Below, piece by piece: positions 34,923 through 45,100 of a DNA stretch of 64,000 bases. A program made the position numbers and the translations under genes. The notes under the pieces are model-generated. The model was not told the DNA's origin. It saw only the letters and a list, made by a program, of their open reading frames with translations, and did no database searches. This stretch comes from Pelagicoccus sp. SDUM812005 (GTDB lineage: Bacteria > Verrucomicrobiota > Verrucomicrobiia > Opitutales > Opitutaceae): positions 1 to 64,000 of the forward strand of contig NZ_JARXIA010000009.1 of assembly GCF_031127875.1 (NCBI RefSeq), read 5' to 3'. Position 1 is the first letter of the stretch; each line of letters opens with the position of its first letter.

Positions 34923-36050
34923 TTAGTCCAAGGACAGGGTGAAGTCTGGCATGCGCATGGGTTCGCCGCCCTTCATGGCGGACTGGTGGGCGAGGATGCC
35001 TACGCAGCTGATATTCGCTGACTCCACCGCGTTGGGATAGGGGTTCGACTTGTCGAGCACGGCGCGAATGAAGTTGTCGACGAGGTGCGGGTGCGAGCCT
35101 CCGTGCCCGGCGCCCTGCGTGAAGGAGAGGTGCTGGCGCTCGTCGGCATCGTAGACGCCGCGTCCGGTGAAATGCTGGATTTGCTCTGGCAGGAGGTGGG
35201 CGTAGTCGGGGACCGTTACGCGCTCCGGTATTTCCGGCTCGGGCTTGCCCAAGGTGTGCAGCACTGGGTCCTCGCCCTCGATCAAGGGCCACTCGTAGGA
35301 TTTCTGGGAGCCGTAAACGTCGAAGCTCTCGCGATACTGGCGGGCGGTTTCGAAGAGGGAGCGGTAGATCCGGGCGGCGACGTCGCTGTCCTTCATCTGG
35401 ATATGGCAGGACTCGATCGCGAAGGGGGATCCGTAGACCTTGGCTTGGGCGGGGTCGATCTTTCCGGAGCCGACGCAGGAAACGGTTTCCGCCAGCTTGC
35501 GTTGCAGGCCGAGCACTGGGCCGACGCAATGCGTGGCGTAGTGCATGGGCGGCAGCCCGTCCCAGTATCCAGGCCAGCCGGCCATGTCTTGCTGGTGGCT
35601 TGCCTGTAAAAACTGGATACGCCCGAGTTCGCCCTTTTCGTACATTTCCTTAACGAAGAGATACTCGCGGCTGTAGACCACGGTCTCCATCATCATGTAG
35701 GTCAGGCCGGTTTCCTTGCTCAGCTCCACGATGCGCTTGCAGTCCTCGACGGAGGTCGCCATCGGCACCGTGCAGGCTACGTGCTTGCCTGCCTCCAGGG
35801 CTTTGATGGATTGCGGTCCGTGATCGGGAATCGGCGTATTGATATGAACCGCGTCGACCTCGGGATCGGCCAGCACGTCCTCGAAGGAGGTGTAGCGCTT
35901 GGCGATGCCGAACTGGTCGCCGGTCGCTGTCAGCTTTTCCACGTTGCGCTGGCAGATCGCGTACATTTCAGCCCGGGGGTGGGCTTGGTAGATGGGGATA
36001 AATTCGGCTCCGAATCCGAGCCCTATGATTGCAACATTCATTGTATTCAC
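34923..36050 (-). CDS. Gfo/Idh/MocA family oxidoreductase with altered EKP motif
   Basis: A 375-residue protein with an N-terminal Rossmann fold (VAIIGLGFGAEFIPIYQAHP) and a C-terminal substrate domain. The NAD-site strand DAVHINTPIPDHGPQSIKAL is followed by GKHVACTVPMATS, where the usual EKP reads TVP. The catalytic lysine is thus missing at that place, a variant I have seen in PVC members. Motifs MMMETVVYSREYLFVKEMYE and HCVGPVLGLQ follow. It is co-oriented with the epimerase upstream and the dehydrogenase fusion downstream and likely handles the same keto-sugar. No signal peptide. Confidence 0.88.
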   Translation of the reverse strand: MNTMNVAIIGLGFGAEFIPIYQAHPRAEMYAICQRNVEKLTATGDQFGIAKRYTSFEDVLADPEVDAVHINTPIPDHGPQSIKALEAGKHVACTVPMATSVEDCKRIVELSKETGLTYMMMETVVYSREYLFVKEMYEKGELGRIQFLQASHQQDMAGWPGYWDGLPPMHYATHCVGPVLGLQRKLAETVSCVGSGKIDPAQAKVYGSPFAIESCHIQMKDSDVAARIYRSLFETARQYRESFDVYGSQKSYEWPLIEGEDPVLHTLGKPEPEIPERVTVPDYAHLLPEQIQHFTGRGVYDADERQHLSFTQGAGHGGSHPHLVDNFIRAVLDKSNPYPNAVESANISCVGILAHQSAMKGGEPMRMPDFTLSLD

Positions 36051-36086
36051 TTTTTGGGGTTAATCGTGCTCGTCCTTGTCCGTCAG

Positions 36087-36932
36087 TCAGGCAGACCAAG
36101 CTTTTAAAAACTGCAGGCCTTTTCTGGCGAACTCGTCCTGGCTCGCGGCGAAACGCTTCCAGATGCAGACCGCTTCGGCGAGGCTGGAGGTGTCCGGCGA
36201 GAAGCTCTCGATCGATACGGTCGCGTCGTATCCGATGCGGCGCAGGCCTTCTCGCAAGCCATTCCAATCGCTGTTTCCCTCGCCCGGGACGCCGCGGTGG
36301 CTATCGGACACCTGCAGGTGCAGCAGCCGCGATCCCGCGGCCTCCACCGCCTTGCAAAAATCGACCTCTTCGATGTTCATATGGAAGCTATCCAAGGAGA
36401 GGCCGATCCCCGGATGGTCGATCTCGTCCAGCATCCTCAAGGCGTCCTCGGCTGTATTCACCATATCTGACTCGAAGCGGTTCAGTGGCTCGATGCCCAG
36501 CCGGATGCCAGCGTGGGCGGCGGCTTGGGCCATCCGCCGCAAGCCCGCTACGGAGCGGGACCATTCCGCTTGCCGCTCCGCTTCGGTGGGCAGGCGTCGC
36601 TTCGCAACAGGCGCGTAGAGGGGGCCTACCACCAGCGAGCTTCCCCATGTAACCGCTAGATCGATACAAGCCTGCAGGTAGGCTTCGGCGGCCTGGACCT
36701 TGGCGGGATCGGAGCTTGAGAGGTCTCTCTCCCCCACGACCGCGGCACAGACGATCGCTTGCAGGCCGGTCTCTTGCAGGGCTGCGGCGATTTTTTCCGC
36801 ATCCAGGGTCTGCGGGTCTTCCACCGGGATCTCGACGCAGCTAAAGCCGAGCTCCGCTATTTTATGGAGAAGCGAAACGTCGCTGCCGTCGAAAGGGGAG
36901 GTCCAAAGCCAAGTGCTCGCGCCGAAGTTCAT
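36087..36932 (-). CDS. TIM-barrel sugar isomerase/epimerase, ketose 3-epimerase-like
   Basis: A 281-residue AP-endonuclease-2-like TIM barrel. The stretch GIRLGIEPLNRFESDMVNTA followed by GIGLSLDSFHMNIEE, then HLQVSDSHRGVPGEGNSDW and a late VSIESF, matches the metal-binding and catalytic pattern (two Glu, Asp, His) of D-tagatose/D-psicose 3-epimerases. The ATG at 36932 (MNFGAS) fits family starts better than longer options. With the adjacent oxidoreductase it probably interconverts a keto-sugar formed by the periplasmic dehydrogenase; the exact sugar is unknown. Confidence 0.88.
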   Translation of the reverse strand: MNFGASTWLWTSPFDGSDVSLLHKIAELGFSCVEIPVEDPQTLDAEKIAAALQETGLQAIVCAAVVGERDLSSSDPAKVQAAEAYLQACIDLAVTWGSSLVVGPLYAPVAKRRLPTEAERQAEWSRSVAGLRRMAQAAAHAGIRLGIEPLNRFESDMVNTAEDALRMLDEIDHPGIGLSLDSFHMNIEEVDFCKAVEAAGSRLLHLQVSDSHRGVPGEGNSDWNGLREGLRRIGYDATVSIESFSPDTSSLAEAVCIWKRFAASQDEFARKGLQFLKAWSA

Positions 36933-37051
36933 GATAGGGATAAAGGGGTTAAGGACTCGGTCCGGCACGCGGCTCGACCGACATCTGTAGTCTAGCGCGC
37001 CCAAGGAAATGCAGCTTGTATCGACTGGCTAAAAAATTGTACTTTTTCGCC

Positions 37052-37789
37052 ATGCTTGAAGTGAAATCATGGTTTTCGAACATTGATCCGACCGTATCGC
37101 TCAATCAGCTTTTCGAGCACCTCCCGGGCGTCATGTATTTCGTCAAGGACCGCGAGTCGCGCATCCTGATGGGCAATCGCGAATTCGCCCAGCGCTGCGG
37201 GCTTGCCAGCGCCGAGGACCTGCGAGGGCAGAGCGACGTGGATATCTTCCCGGCCTACATGGCCCGAAAGTTCCGGGCTGACGACCTGGAGGTCCTGCGC
37301 AGCGGAAAGCCCTTGCTGAACCTGGTGGAGCTTTTTCCCTCTCGCGAGCGCCTGCCCGAGTGGTTCATCACGCAAAAGTTCCCCATGCGGGACTTGAGCG
37401 GGAAGACGGTGGGGGTTTGCGGCATCGTGCAAAGCTACGAGCGGATGCTCGACCACTCCAACGACGTTATCTTCACCCTGGTCGAGTACATACGCAGCCA
37501 TTACTCGGAGCCGATCTCGATACCGGCCCTTGCCAAGCGGATCGGGCTATCGCAGCGACAGCTCGAGCGGCGCTTCCAGGAAACGTTCCGCACTACTCCG
37601 AGGCAATACATCGTGCGGCTGCGCGTCCTCATCGCCAGCGATCGCCTTCTCAACAGCGATACGCCGATCACCGATATCGCCATCGATTCAGGCTTCTACG
37701 ACCACAGCAGCTTCATCCGCCACTTTCGTTCCATATTCGAAACGACGCCCCTAGCCTATCGCAAGCGCCGCCATCTCTCCAAGAAGTAA
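37052..37789 (+). CDS. PAS-AraC family transcriptional regulator
   Basis: A 245-residue regulator. A PAS domain at about residues 15-130 (LFEHLPGVMYFVKDRESRIL; DLRGQSDVDIFPAYM) is followed by an AraC-type double helix-turn-helix at about 145-240 (SIPALAKRIGLSQRQLERRF; ITDIAIDSGFYDHSSFIRHF). It is divergent from the epimerase/oxidoreductase/dehydrogenase/MFS genes across a 119-base gap and is the likely local regulator, with the PAS domain as ligand sensor in place of a cupin. The ATG at 37052 is used; an in-frame TTG lies at 37016. Confidence 0.9.
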   Translation: MLEVKSWFSNIDPTVSLNQLFEHLPGVMYFVKDRESRILMGNREFAQRCGLASAEDLRGQSDVDIFPAYMARKFRADDLEVLRSGKPLLNLVELFPSRERLPEWFITQKFPMRDLSGKTVGVCGIVQSYERMLDHSNDVIFTLVEYIRSHYSEPISIPALAKRIGLSQRQLERRFQETFRTTPRQYIVRLRVLIASDRLLNSDTPITDIAIDSGFYDHSSFIRHFRSIFETTPLAYRKRRHLSKK

Positions 37790-38122
37790 GCTTGGCACTT
37801 CGGCCCCTCGCTTTGGCGGACCCTCTTGGAATCCCAGGTCCGGCGGTGTTGGCTATCTGGATACAAGTCGATCAGCGCTGCGCTCCGTCGAACCTTCGGA
37901 ACTCGTCCTTTGCGTAGATAGCTTGGGGTAGAGCTAAACCGAAGTTCCTTCCGCTACGCTTGCTGCGTAGTCACTGCTATATGGGGATGTGTATACATCT
38001 CTCGCTTTGGGCTAATTGGATCAGCGCTTATCTGTAGCCAGAAGGTTATCGGGTTTATCTAAAAGTAATTTTCAGTTTTTGGAGATGATCTGTGTGCTGC
38101 TCGAAATTGGACCCGACAGTAG
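37790..38122. other. gene-free stretch
   Basis: Nothing coding is supported. A TGTATACA palindrome sits near 37990 and the last 100 bases are AT-rich, compatible with a promoter for the esterase gene. Confidence 0.5.
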
Positions 38123-39004
38123 ATGAGCTTTAAAAATATGGCGATAGTGTTCGGCCTAGTGCTTAACGGAGTGATAGTAGCTGGCTTTGGTGTGGCGAGG
38201 CCGATTCCCAGCGATCCCTCAACGTGGATTTGGAATGACCGAACAGAAATTAAAGGTGTGAACCATGGCGAGGTTTGGAGCGAATCCATGCTGCGTAAGA
38301 TGGGCTTTAGCATTTACTTGCCGCCTCGTTACGAGTCGAATTCCACGATGCGGTACCCCGTTGTCTATTGGCTGCACGGCGCCTACGGGAAAGAGAACGA
38401 TATCGGTTTGGCTATGGTGGCGAAGCGCATGGTGGAGGCTGGCGAGATCGGCGAGGTGATTTACGTGGTTCCCAACTCCGGGCAGTTCAGCCGCTATCGA
38501 GATTGGCCAGTGGAGAACGTGAAGGCGGAGACGTGGGTGATTCGAGAATTGATACCGGCCATTGACGAGCGTTACCGAACGATCGCCGAGCGCGAGGGGA
38601 GAGCTCTGGCGGGCTTCTCGATGGGGGGAGAAGGGGCCACGCGCTTGGGCTTCAAGTATCCCGAATTGTTTTGCGCGATCGTGAGTTGTTCCGGTGCTTT
38701 GAGTTGGCCAGAGGAGTTGTCGGCTAGTGTTTCGAGTGATAGCGATAACGTTCGTTTTTGGGCAGAAAAGAATCGGTCTTTGCTGAGTGGGGGAGCGATG
38801 CCGATGTATTTTACGATGGGTGATAGCGAGCGTTTCTTTGCCGATCTACCGCCATTTTTGCTCTACTTAAACGAGCAGGATATCAAATTCCACGCTCGGA
38901 TATTTCCGGGGCTTGGTCACGATTTGAAGAAAACTTATACCTTAGTCGGGGAAGACTTGGTTTCGTTCCTCGCGGAGAATTATGCGCCCGCCAGAGCTGA
39001 CTAG
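38123..39004 (+). CDS. secreted esterase (alpha/beta hydrolase, CE1/esterase-D-like)
   Basis: A 293-residue protein with an N-terminal hydrophobic signal (residues 6-25). Esterase-D features are MRYPVVYWLHGAYGKENDIG near residue 73, the nucleophile elbow GFSMGG with Ser166, and a late GLGHDL supplying the histidine. Such enzymes remove acetyl or feruloyl groups from polysaccharides or hydrolyse siderophores. Beside glycosidases and a TonB receptor, de-esterification of a glycan is the better guess. Composition is mildly AT-richer than the first 20 kb. Confidence 0.82.
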   Translation: MSFKNMAIVFGLVLNGVIVAGFGVARPIPSDPSTWIWNDRTEIKGVNHGEVWSESMLRKMGFSIYLPPRYESNSTMRYPVVYWLHGAYGKENDIGLAMVAKRMVEAGEIGEVIYVVPNSGQFSRYRDWPVENVKAETWVIRELIPAIDERYRTIAEREGRALAGFSMGGEGATRLGFKYPELFCAIVSCSGALSWPEELSASVSSDSDNVRFWAEKNRSLLSGGAMPMYFTMGDSERFFADLPPFLLYLNEQDIKFHARIFPGLGHDLKKTYTLVGEDLVSFLAENYAPARAD

Positions 39005-39223
39005 GGAGGATTGCGGGCCCCTGTCTCTCCGAGACTTAAACGGGTTTATGATTGGGATCGTTTACAGGGGATCCATTCGAAGGCTGATTCCCTGTTCTTC
39101 AAGTATTTGGAGCTTTACGAGGCCGATCTTTATACCGCGTGCCCATCACGATTTATAATCAGCGAGGTATCGTAGGCTCCCTCAAACCCTTTTTTCGCGG
39201 TGCAACTGTAGAACCCTAAAACA

Positions 39224-39997
39224 ATGACCTTAGCAAACTATCGTAAATTGATCAGGACTAATCAATCCAATGAGCCAGAGGTGGTCTCCGCAAGTTACCT
39301 CTCTCGCCTTCCGCGTATCGTTGTCTACGCAATTTGCGCCTTGGCCTTTGGCCTCGGTTCGGCTGTTGCCCAGGAGGAGCCGCATCGTTTCCAAAAGGAC
39401 ATCGACGCTTTCGAAGCGGATCGCTTGGAGAACGATATTCCCGAGGGGGCGGTATTGTGCGTGGGAAGCTCTTCGATGAGGATGTGGGGCAAGCGAATGG
39501 AGCGAGATTTGGCTCCGTTGACCGTTATACCCAGAGGATTTGGAGGGAGCAAGTTTAGCGACGTGCTGCATTTCTTCGACGAGCTAGTGGCTCGGTACAA
39601 GCCCCGAGCGATTTTGATTTACGAAGGGGATAACGACCTTGGTGGGGGAATGACTCCCAAGGAGGTTTTAAACGATTTCATGGAATTTCGCAAAAAGGTC
39701 GAAGAGCTAAATCCTGAGATTCGTATCTACGTCATCGGAGTGAAGCCGAGCATTGTACGTTGGAACCTCAAGGATCAATTCGCGGAAGCCAACCGAATGA
39801 TGAAGGAGGTTTGCGAAGCGGACGAGCAGCTCGTGTTTATCGATGTGGCGGAGTTTCTGCTCGACGACTCTGGCGAGCCACGAGAGGGGATCTTTCTAGA
39901 CGACGGCCTGCATTTGAACAATGTGGGGTACCATCTTTGGGCTGCGGCGGTGGGGCTGAAAATCGTGCCTGCCGAGAGCAAGTTCGAGGCGAAGTGA
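39224..39997 (+). CDS. secreted SGNH/GDSL-like hydrolase
   Basis: A 257-residue protein. An unusually long 30-residue polar leader precedes the hydrophobic signal (IVVYAICALAFGLGSAVA, cleavage before QEEP near residue 50). Block I reads VLCVGSSSMRMW (GSSS instead of GDS), block II RGFGGS, block III IYEGDND and block V DDGLHLNNVGY with the catalytic Asp-His. This is a recognised SGNH subgroup acting on acetyl or lipid esters. The start may lie further downstream given the leader. It is followed by a DASS symporter and preceded by an esterase. Confidence 0.85.
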   Translation: MTLANYRKLIRTNQSNEPEVVSASYLSRLPRIVVYAICALAFGLGSAVAQEEPHRFQKDIDAFEADRLENDIPEGAVLCVGSSSMRMWGKRMERDLAPLTVIPRGFGGSKFSDVLHFFDELVARYKPRAILIYEGDNDLGGGMTPKEVLNDFMEFRKKVEELNPEIRIYVIGVKPSIVRWNLKDQFAEANRMMKEVCEADEQLVFIDVAEFLLDDSGEPREGIFLDDGLHLNNVGYHLWAAAVGLKIVPAESKFEAK

Positions 39998-40058
39998 TGC
40001 TCGCTCGGACTTCCCTCGGCCTCGCTTACACCTCCGGACAGACTCAAGCCTCACGTTC

Positions 40059-41579
40059 ATGAGCGCTAGTTTAACCGGCTTGAAAGATAGCGCCAAGCAG
40101 CCTGCTCATTACGGAACGAGGCAGTGGTCAGGCTGGATCCTAGGGCCGGGGAGTCTCTTGCTGACTTTGCTCAGCGATCCGCCGAGCGGACTCTCGCTCG
40201 AGGGTTGGCATACCCTGGGCGCGGCAGCTCTGATGGCTATTTGGTGGATCTGCGAGTCGGTTCCGATCCCGGTTACTGCTCTGGTGCCGATGGCTTTGTT
40301 TCCGATGCTGCGCCTCGGTCCGATCAAAGAGGTGGCGGCACCTTACGCGAATCCCTTAGTGTTTCTGTTTTTGGGTGGATTCGTTATCGCTCTGGCGATG
40401 CAAAAGTGGGGGCTGCATCGGCGGGTTGCGATCGGTTTGATTGGAGCCTTGGGAACGCGGCCGAACCGGATCGTGGCGAGCTTTCTTCTGGCAGGGGCGC
40501 TGGTTAGTATGTGGGTGAGCAATACAGCCACAGCCCTTATGATGCTGCCGATCGCGAGTTCCGTAGTGGCGCTGGCCAAAGACAGCTCGGGTGGTGGCGG
40601 GCCGGGAAGGGACTTCGGTCCGGCCTTGATGCTCGCGGTCGCCTACGGGGCCACGACGGGCGGTATGGCCACTTTGATAGGGACCCCTCCCAACGCTTTG
40701 CTAGCGGGCTATCTGAATCGAGTTTATGGATACGAGATTGGGTTTGGCCAATGGATGATGGTAGGCGTGCCCATGACCTTGTTAACGTTGCCGATCGTTT
40801 ATCTCGTGCTCACGCGGGTGGTCTTTCATCTGCCCAGCAAAGCGATCGAAGGCATGCAGGATCTGCTGGCGGAAGAACGCTCCCGCTTGGGGACCTTCTC
40901 CAAAGGCGAGTTGGGGGTCGCGTTCGTCTTTACGCTCACCGCGCTTACGTGGATTTTCAGACCGGTGCTTTCCGGCTTCTTGCCAATGCTGTCGGACACG
41001 ACGATTGCGATCGCTGGAGCGATCGCGCTGTTTCTCCTGCCAGTCGACGTTCGAAGAGGGGAGTTCGTGATGGACTGGGGGGCGACCAAGGCTTTGCCTT
41101 GGGACGTGCTTTTGCTTTTTGGTGGTGGACTTAGCCTGGCGAGTATGATCCAGACTCACGGGCTGTCAGAATATTTGGGTACGCTATGGCAAGGGCTCGA
41201 TGCTTTGCCTGTTTTGCTTACGATGGCGATCATCTGCTTTGGGATCTTGCTGCTTACCGAGCTGACCAGCAATACGGCGACGGCGGCCACGTTTCTTCCT
41301 GTCGTGGGCGCGGTGGCGATCAGTCTCGGACAGAATCCGCTGCTCTTCCTAGTGCCGACGGCCTTTGCGGCAAACTGTTCCTACATGATGCCGGTCGGTA
41401 CGCCGCCTAACGCTATCGTGTTCGGAAGTGGTGTACTGCGCCTGCCGCAAATGGCGAAGGCGGGCTTCTTGCTCAATCTGAGTCTGGTGCCGATTGTGAT
41501 AGTCCTCGTTTGGTTGCTCGGACCGTACGTTTTCGACCTGAGCTTTAATGTCGTACCCAATTGGGTTTCGGACAATTGA
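40059..41579 (+). CDS. DASS/SLC13 family sodium-coupled anion symporter
   Basis: A 506-residue inner-membrane protein with about 11-12 hydrophobic helices and internal pseudo-symmetry. The two sodium/substrate clusters SNT are visible: VSNTATALMMLPIASSV near residue 155 and LTSNTATAATFLPV near 405. Each is followed by a Thr-Pro-Pro-Asn loop (LIGTPPNALLAG; PVGTPPNAIVFGSG). Family members import di- and tricarboxylates or sulfate. The gene starts 61 bases after the SGNH hydrolase gene. Which anion it moves is not evident. Confidence 0.92.
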   Translation: MSASLTGLKDSAKQPAHYGTRQWSGWILGPGSLLLTLLSDPPSGLSLEGWHTLGAAALMAIWWICESVPIPVTALVPMALFPMLRLGPIKEVAAPYANPLVFLFLGGFVIALAMQKWGLHRRVAIGLIGALGTRPNRIVASFLLAGALVSMWVSNTATALMMLPIASSVVALAKDSSGGGGPGRDFGPALMLAVAYGATTGGMATLIGTPPNALLAGYLNRVYGYEIGFGQWMMVGVPMTLLTLPIVYLVLTRVVFHLPSKAIEGMQDLLAEERSRLGTFSKGELGVAFVFTLTALTWIFRPVLSGFLPMLSDTTIAIAGAIALFLLPVDVRRGEFVMDWGATKALPWDVLLLFGGGLSLASMIQTHGLSEYLGTLWQGLDALPVLLTMAIICFGILLLTELTSNTATAATFLPVVGAVAISLGQNPLLFLVPTAFAANCSYMMPVGTPPNAIVFGSGVLRLPQMAKAGFLLNLSLVPIVIVLVWLLGPYVFDLSFNVVPNWVSDN

Positions 41580-42109
41580 TATTAGGCGTAAGGGGATCGC
41601 TTTGTCTTTTGTATTCTGCAATAGGATACGTAGGGGCCTATTTCGGTGAACGATCTCGAGAGGAACTTGGAAAGCGTTTAGCGGGCGTTTTGATGCGGAC
41701 GATAGATCCTCTGCTTAACGCTAGGTCGCTTCTCCTTGGGAGGAGTTTGCTATATTGGTTGCGATGACCTCCTGTTCGGTTAACAGGCCCATTGTTATTA
41801 ACGGTTTTATGCACGGCTAGCTTTCGCGCTTTGAAGCGAAAGCGTACAAACTCGACCTACCAGCACGGGCTTCCTCCTCGCGGATCTAGCTCGGGTCCAG
41901 GGGACTGGAAGCTTTTCTTCTACCTCTGTCTTTCAATACCCATACCCAACCCATATCAAGTTGTCCCTACCCCGATGATCGAACCGATTGTCGCAATTGG
42001 TTTATAGTTAGATCAGCTCGCGAAGGCCTTCTGGGCTATTCGTCTGACAGTGCTGCATCGACGTGAGCTAAGGTTCTTCGGCCGACTTGTTTACCTAAAT
42101 CGAACTATC
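41580..42109. other. 530-bp gap with hairpins before the TonB receptor
   Basis: No gene is supported. Two hairpins are visible: CCTGTT/AACAGG (41771-41776, 41782-41787) and an 8-bp stem GCTTTCGC/GCGAAAGC (41820-41827, 41836-41843) with an 8-base loop. Neither has a T-run. The remainder probably holds the promoter and leader of the receptor gene. Confidence 0.4.
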
Positions 42110-45100
42110 ATGCTTAATTACAAAAACTATCCCAGCAAAGTTGGCCCTTTTTCGGCCGCGTTGCTCGCCGCCTCTGTTGTAGTGGGCGGCTCTGCGTTTG
42201 CCCAGGAATCCGACGAAGAGGGGGAGCTTTACGAGCTTTCTCCGTTCACTGTCGAAGGTGATTCAGATCAAGGCTACCGCGCCACCAGCACGTTGGCCGG
42301 TACACGCTTCCGCACCGACCTTTCAGACATTGGGTCGTCCATCTCGGTTTTGACCGAAGAGTTCCTTCAAGACGTCGGCGGAACGGATAACGAGACGGTA
42401 CTCGCGTACGCAACCAACACCGAAGTCGGTGGAGCCCGAGGTAATTACTCCGGCGGTGTGTCCGGTGGCAGCGTGGCTCGCGAACAAGACTTGTTTGGTA
42501 ATCCGAATGGAAATACCCGTGTTCGCGGCCTCAACAGCGCAGACAATACCCGCAATTACTTTTCGACCGACGTGCCATGGGACGGCTATACCGTGAAGCG
42601 TGTCGATTTGCTGCGCGGTCCGAACTCGATTCTTTTCGGATTGGGCAGTCCATCCGGGGTCGTCAATGCGACTACCACCTCTGCAAGCATCTCTGAAAAC
42701 GAAGGGTCCGTTGGCCTTTCCCTAGACGATTTCGGCAGCATTCGGGCCACGGTGGACTACAACAAGGTGTTGATCGAGAACGAACTCGCGTTCTACGTAT
42801 CCGCCCTTCGTGAGGATGCGAAGTTCCAGCAGAAGCCCGCCTACGAAGAAGATAACCGTATGTTCATTGCGGCGAAGTACGCTCCCAAGGCTTTCAATGG
42901 AGATGGCTCTACGTTCGATGTTAACATCAGCTTCGAAAATGGCTCAATCACCTCGAATCGGCCGCGTATTTTGACGCCGGCTGACTTGATTACCCCATTC
43001 TGGACTCCGGCTTCGCGCACGTCCGAGGACAACAACACCGTCTATACGGCGGAAACGTATCCAGGCTACCCAGGCGGTATTGGTCAGCGGACGGTCAACC
43101 ATTTCACCGAAGACCCGTATTTCGACGGTTTGAGCGATGGCAACAACTTCTCGGGCGCTGCAGTATCGCAGTTCATGAACGGTCCGCAGTTCCAGTTCAA
43201 TTCGCTGGCCGGTCCGTCAGTCAACACTGGTACCATCGGCAACAAGTATGGAGCCTATGACTCCGCTGGTAACATCGTGGGCCACGGCCCGCTTCCTACT
43301 GGGGTGACCGCGAATATTTGGGGCGACAACTCACGCCGCAGGGGGATCGATTCCACTTCGGCCTGGGCCACCTACACGGGCCAATACGGCGCGTCGGGCG
43401 GTTTCTGGGAAAACCAGGCGATCTCGGACCCGACGGTTTTCGATTTCTACAACAAGTTGCTCGATGGACCTAACAAGCGCGAGATGACCGATTGGGATGT
43501 GGTGGAAGCTTCTGTTTCCCAGACCTTCCTCGGCGGCAAGCTCGGTTACAACCTGGCCTTCTTCGATCAAGAGCTCTCCCGAGGTCAATATGGCATCTTC
43601 GGTTGGGAAAGCCGTATTGGGATCGACATAAACGAGCAGTTGGAGTGGGGCAGCCCGGTGGATCCTAACGATCCAGCGACAGCCAACCCGAACATCGGGC
43701 GTGCTTACGTCCAAGAGGTTCTACATTCCACCGGCAACAGTGTAAACGATTCCAATCGTAGCGCGTTCCGCGGCCAGGTTTTCGCGAACTACGACTTCGA
43801 GGACAAGAACGACAATATTTTCGCCCGCATTCTTGGCAGTCACACCTTCACCGGGTTGTATGCCGATGAATCTAACTACCGCGAGAGCCGAAGCCTAAAC
43901 TTGGCCGCGATTTCTGCGGAAGATCACGATCGCTATGGCTCCTTGGGCAGCCCAAGCTTCCGTTACTACCTCAGCGACGACCTGCGCGGCCGAAGCTCGG
44001 CCGCCGGCATTAACCTCAGCGGTGTAGACGAGTATGTTCTTCCGAGCAGTGGACCAATCACGGTGCGGATGTTCGATAGCACGTGGGCGGCCACAGGCGT
44101 CGATCCGCTCAGCGAGTGGAACGAGCCACGTAATCGGAATGACGACGGCACCCTGCCGCAGCAAAGGCAAAATCCGGCCAACTACGTGGGATGGACGGAC
44201 AAGACTGTGAACGTCATTTCCTTGGTTGATAGTGATGGCAACATGATCGGCCCCGGCCCTGACCGCGATTATCTTACCAGCAATGCGAGAATGTCGGATT
44301 TCGGAGTCAAGTCCGAGGTCTTCGTCTGGCAGGGCAAATTCTTCAACGATTCGGTTATCGGCCTCTATGGATACCGCACGGACAAGTCGACCAGCACTTT
44401 GCTGGATGCGCCAGCCGCTGACGTTCCAGATCAGCAGCCGGACCGGGACGACGTGCGTCCATCCGTTTTCAATCTGAACAATCCGGATGCGACGTCCTAC
44501 GATCTGGATACGGACACCACCAATTGGAGCGTCTCCGTACACCTGAACCGACTGTTGGGCGATCCCGACTATCTCCCCTTCAAGTTCAGCTTGTACTACA
44601 ACGAAGGAGAGAACTTCCAGCCCGCTGCTGGGCGTTTGGATGCGTTCGAGCGTCCTTTGCCGCCACCGGCTGGCAAGACCGAGGAGTACAGCGTTCTCCT
44701 CGAGACAAAGGACCGCAAGTACTCCTTGCGAGCGACTGAATACAAGACAGTTGTCAGCAACCAGAATACGACGGGTGATATCGGTGCAATGTGGGCGCTG
44801 CAACAGACGCTCTACGCTCCCACTGAATCCTTGGCTCGCTTCAATTCAGGTGCCTGGAATACCGACGTCCATCCGGATCCGGATTACTTGAGAGGCACTA
44901 TCATTCCTGCCTGGGAACAGTTTGTGGAGGATTTATCAACCGAGTTTCCTCTCTTCGAGGATGCGTGGGTTTCCAATGGAGATTGGCGAGACCCTCAGGT
45001 TGGTATACGTGTCACACGTCCAAGCGGGCACCGATTCACGGAGGACGCCGTATCCGAAGGCAAAGAGTTCGAGTTCACAGCGAACCCCACTAGGAACTGG

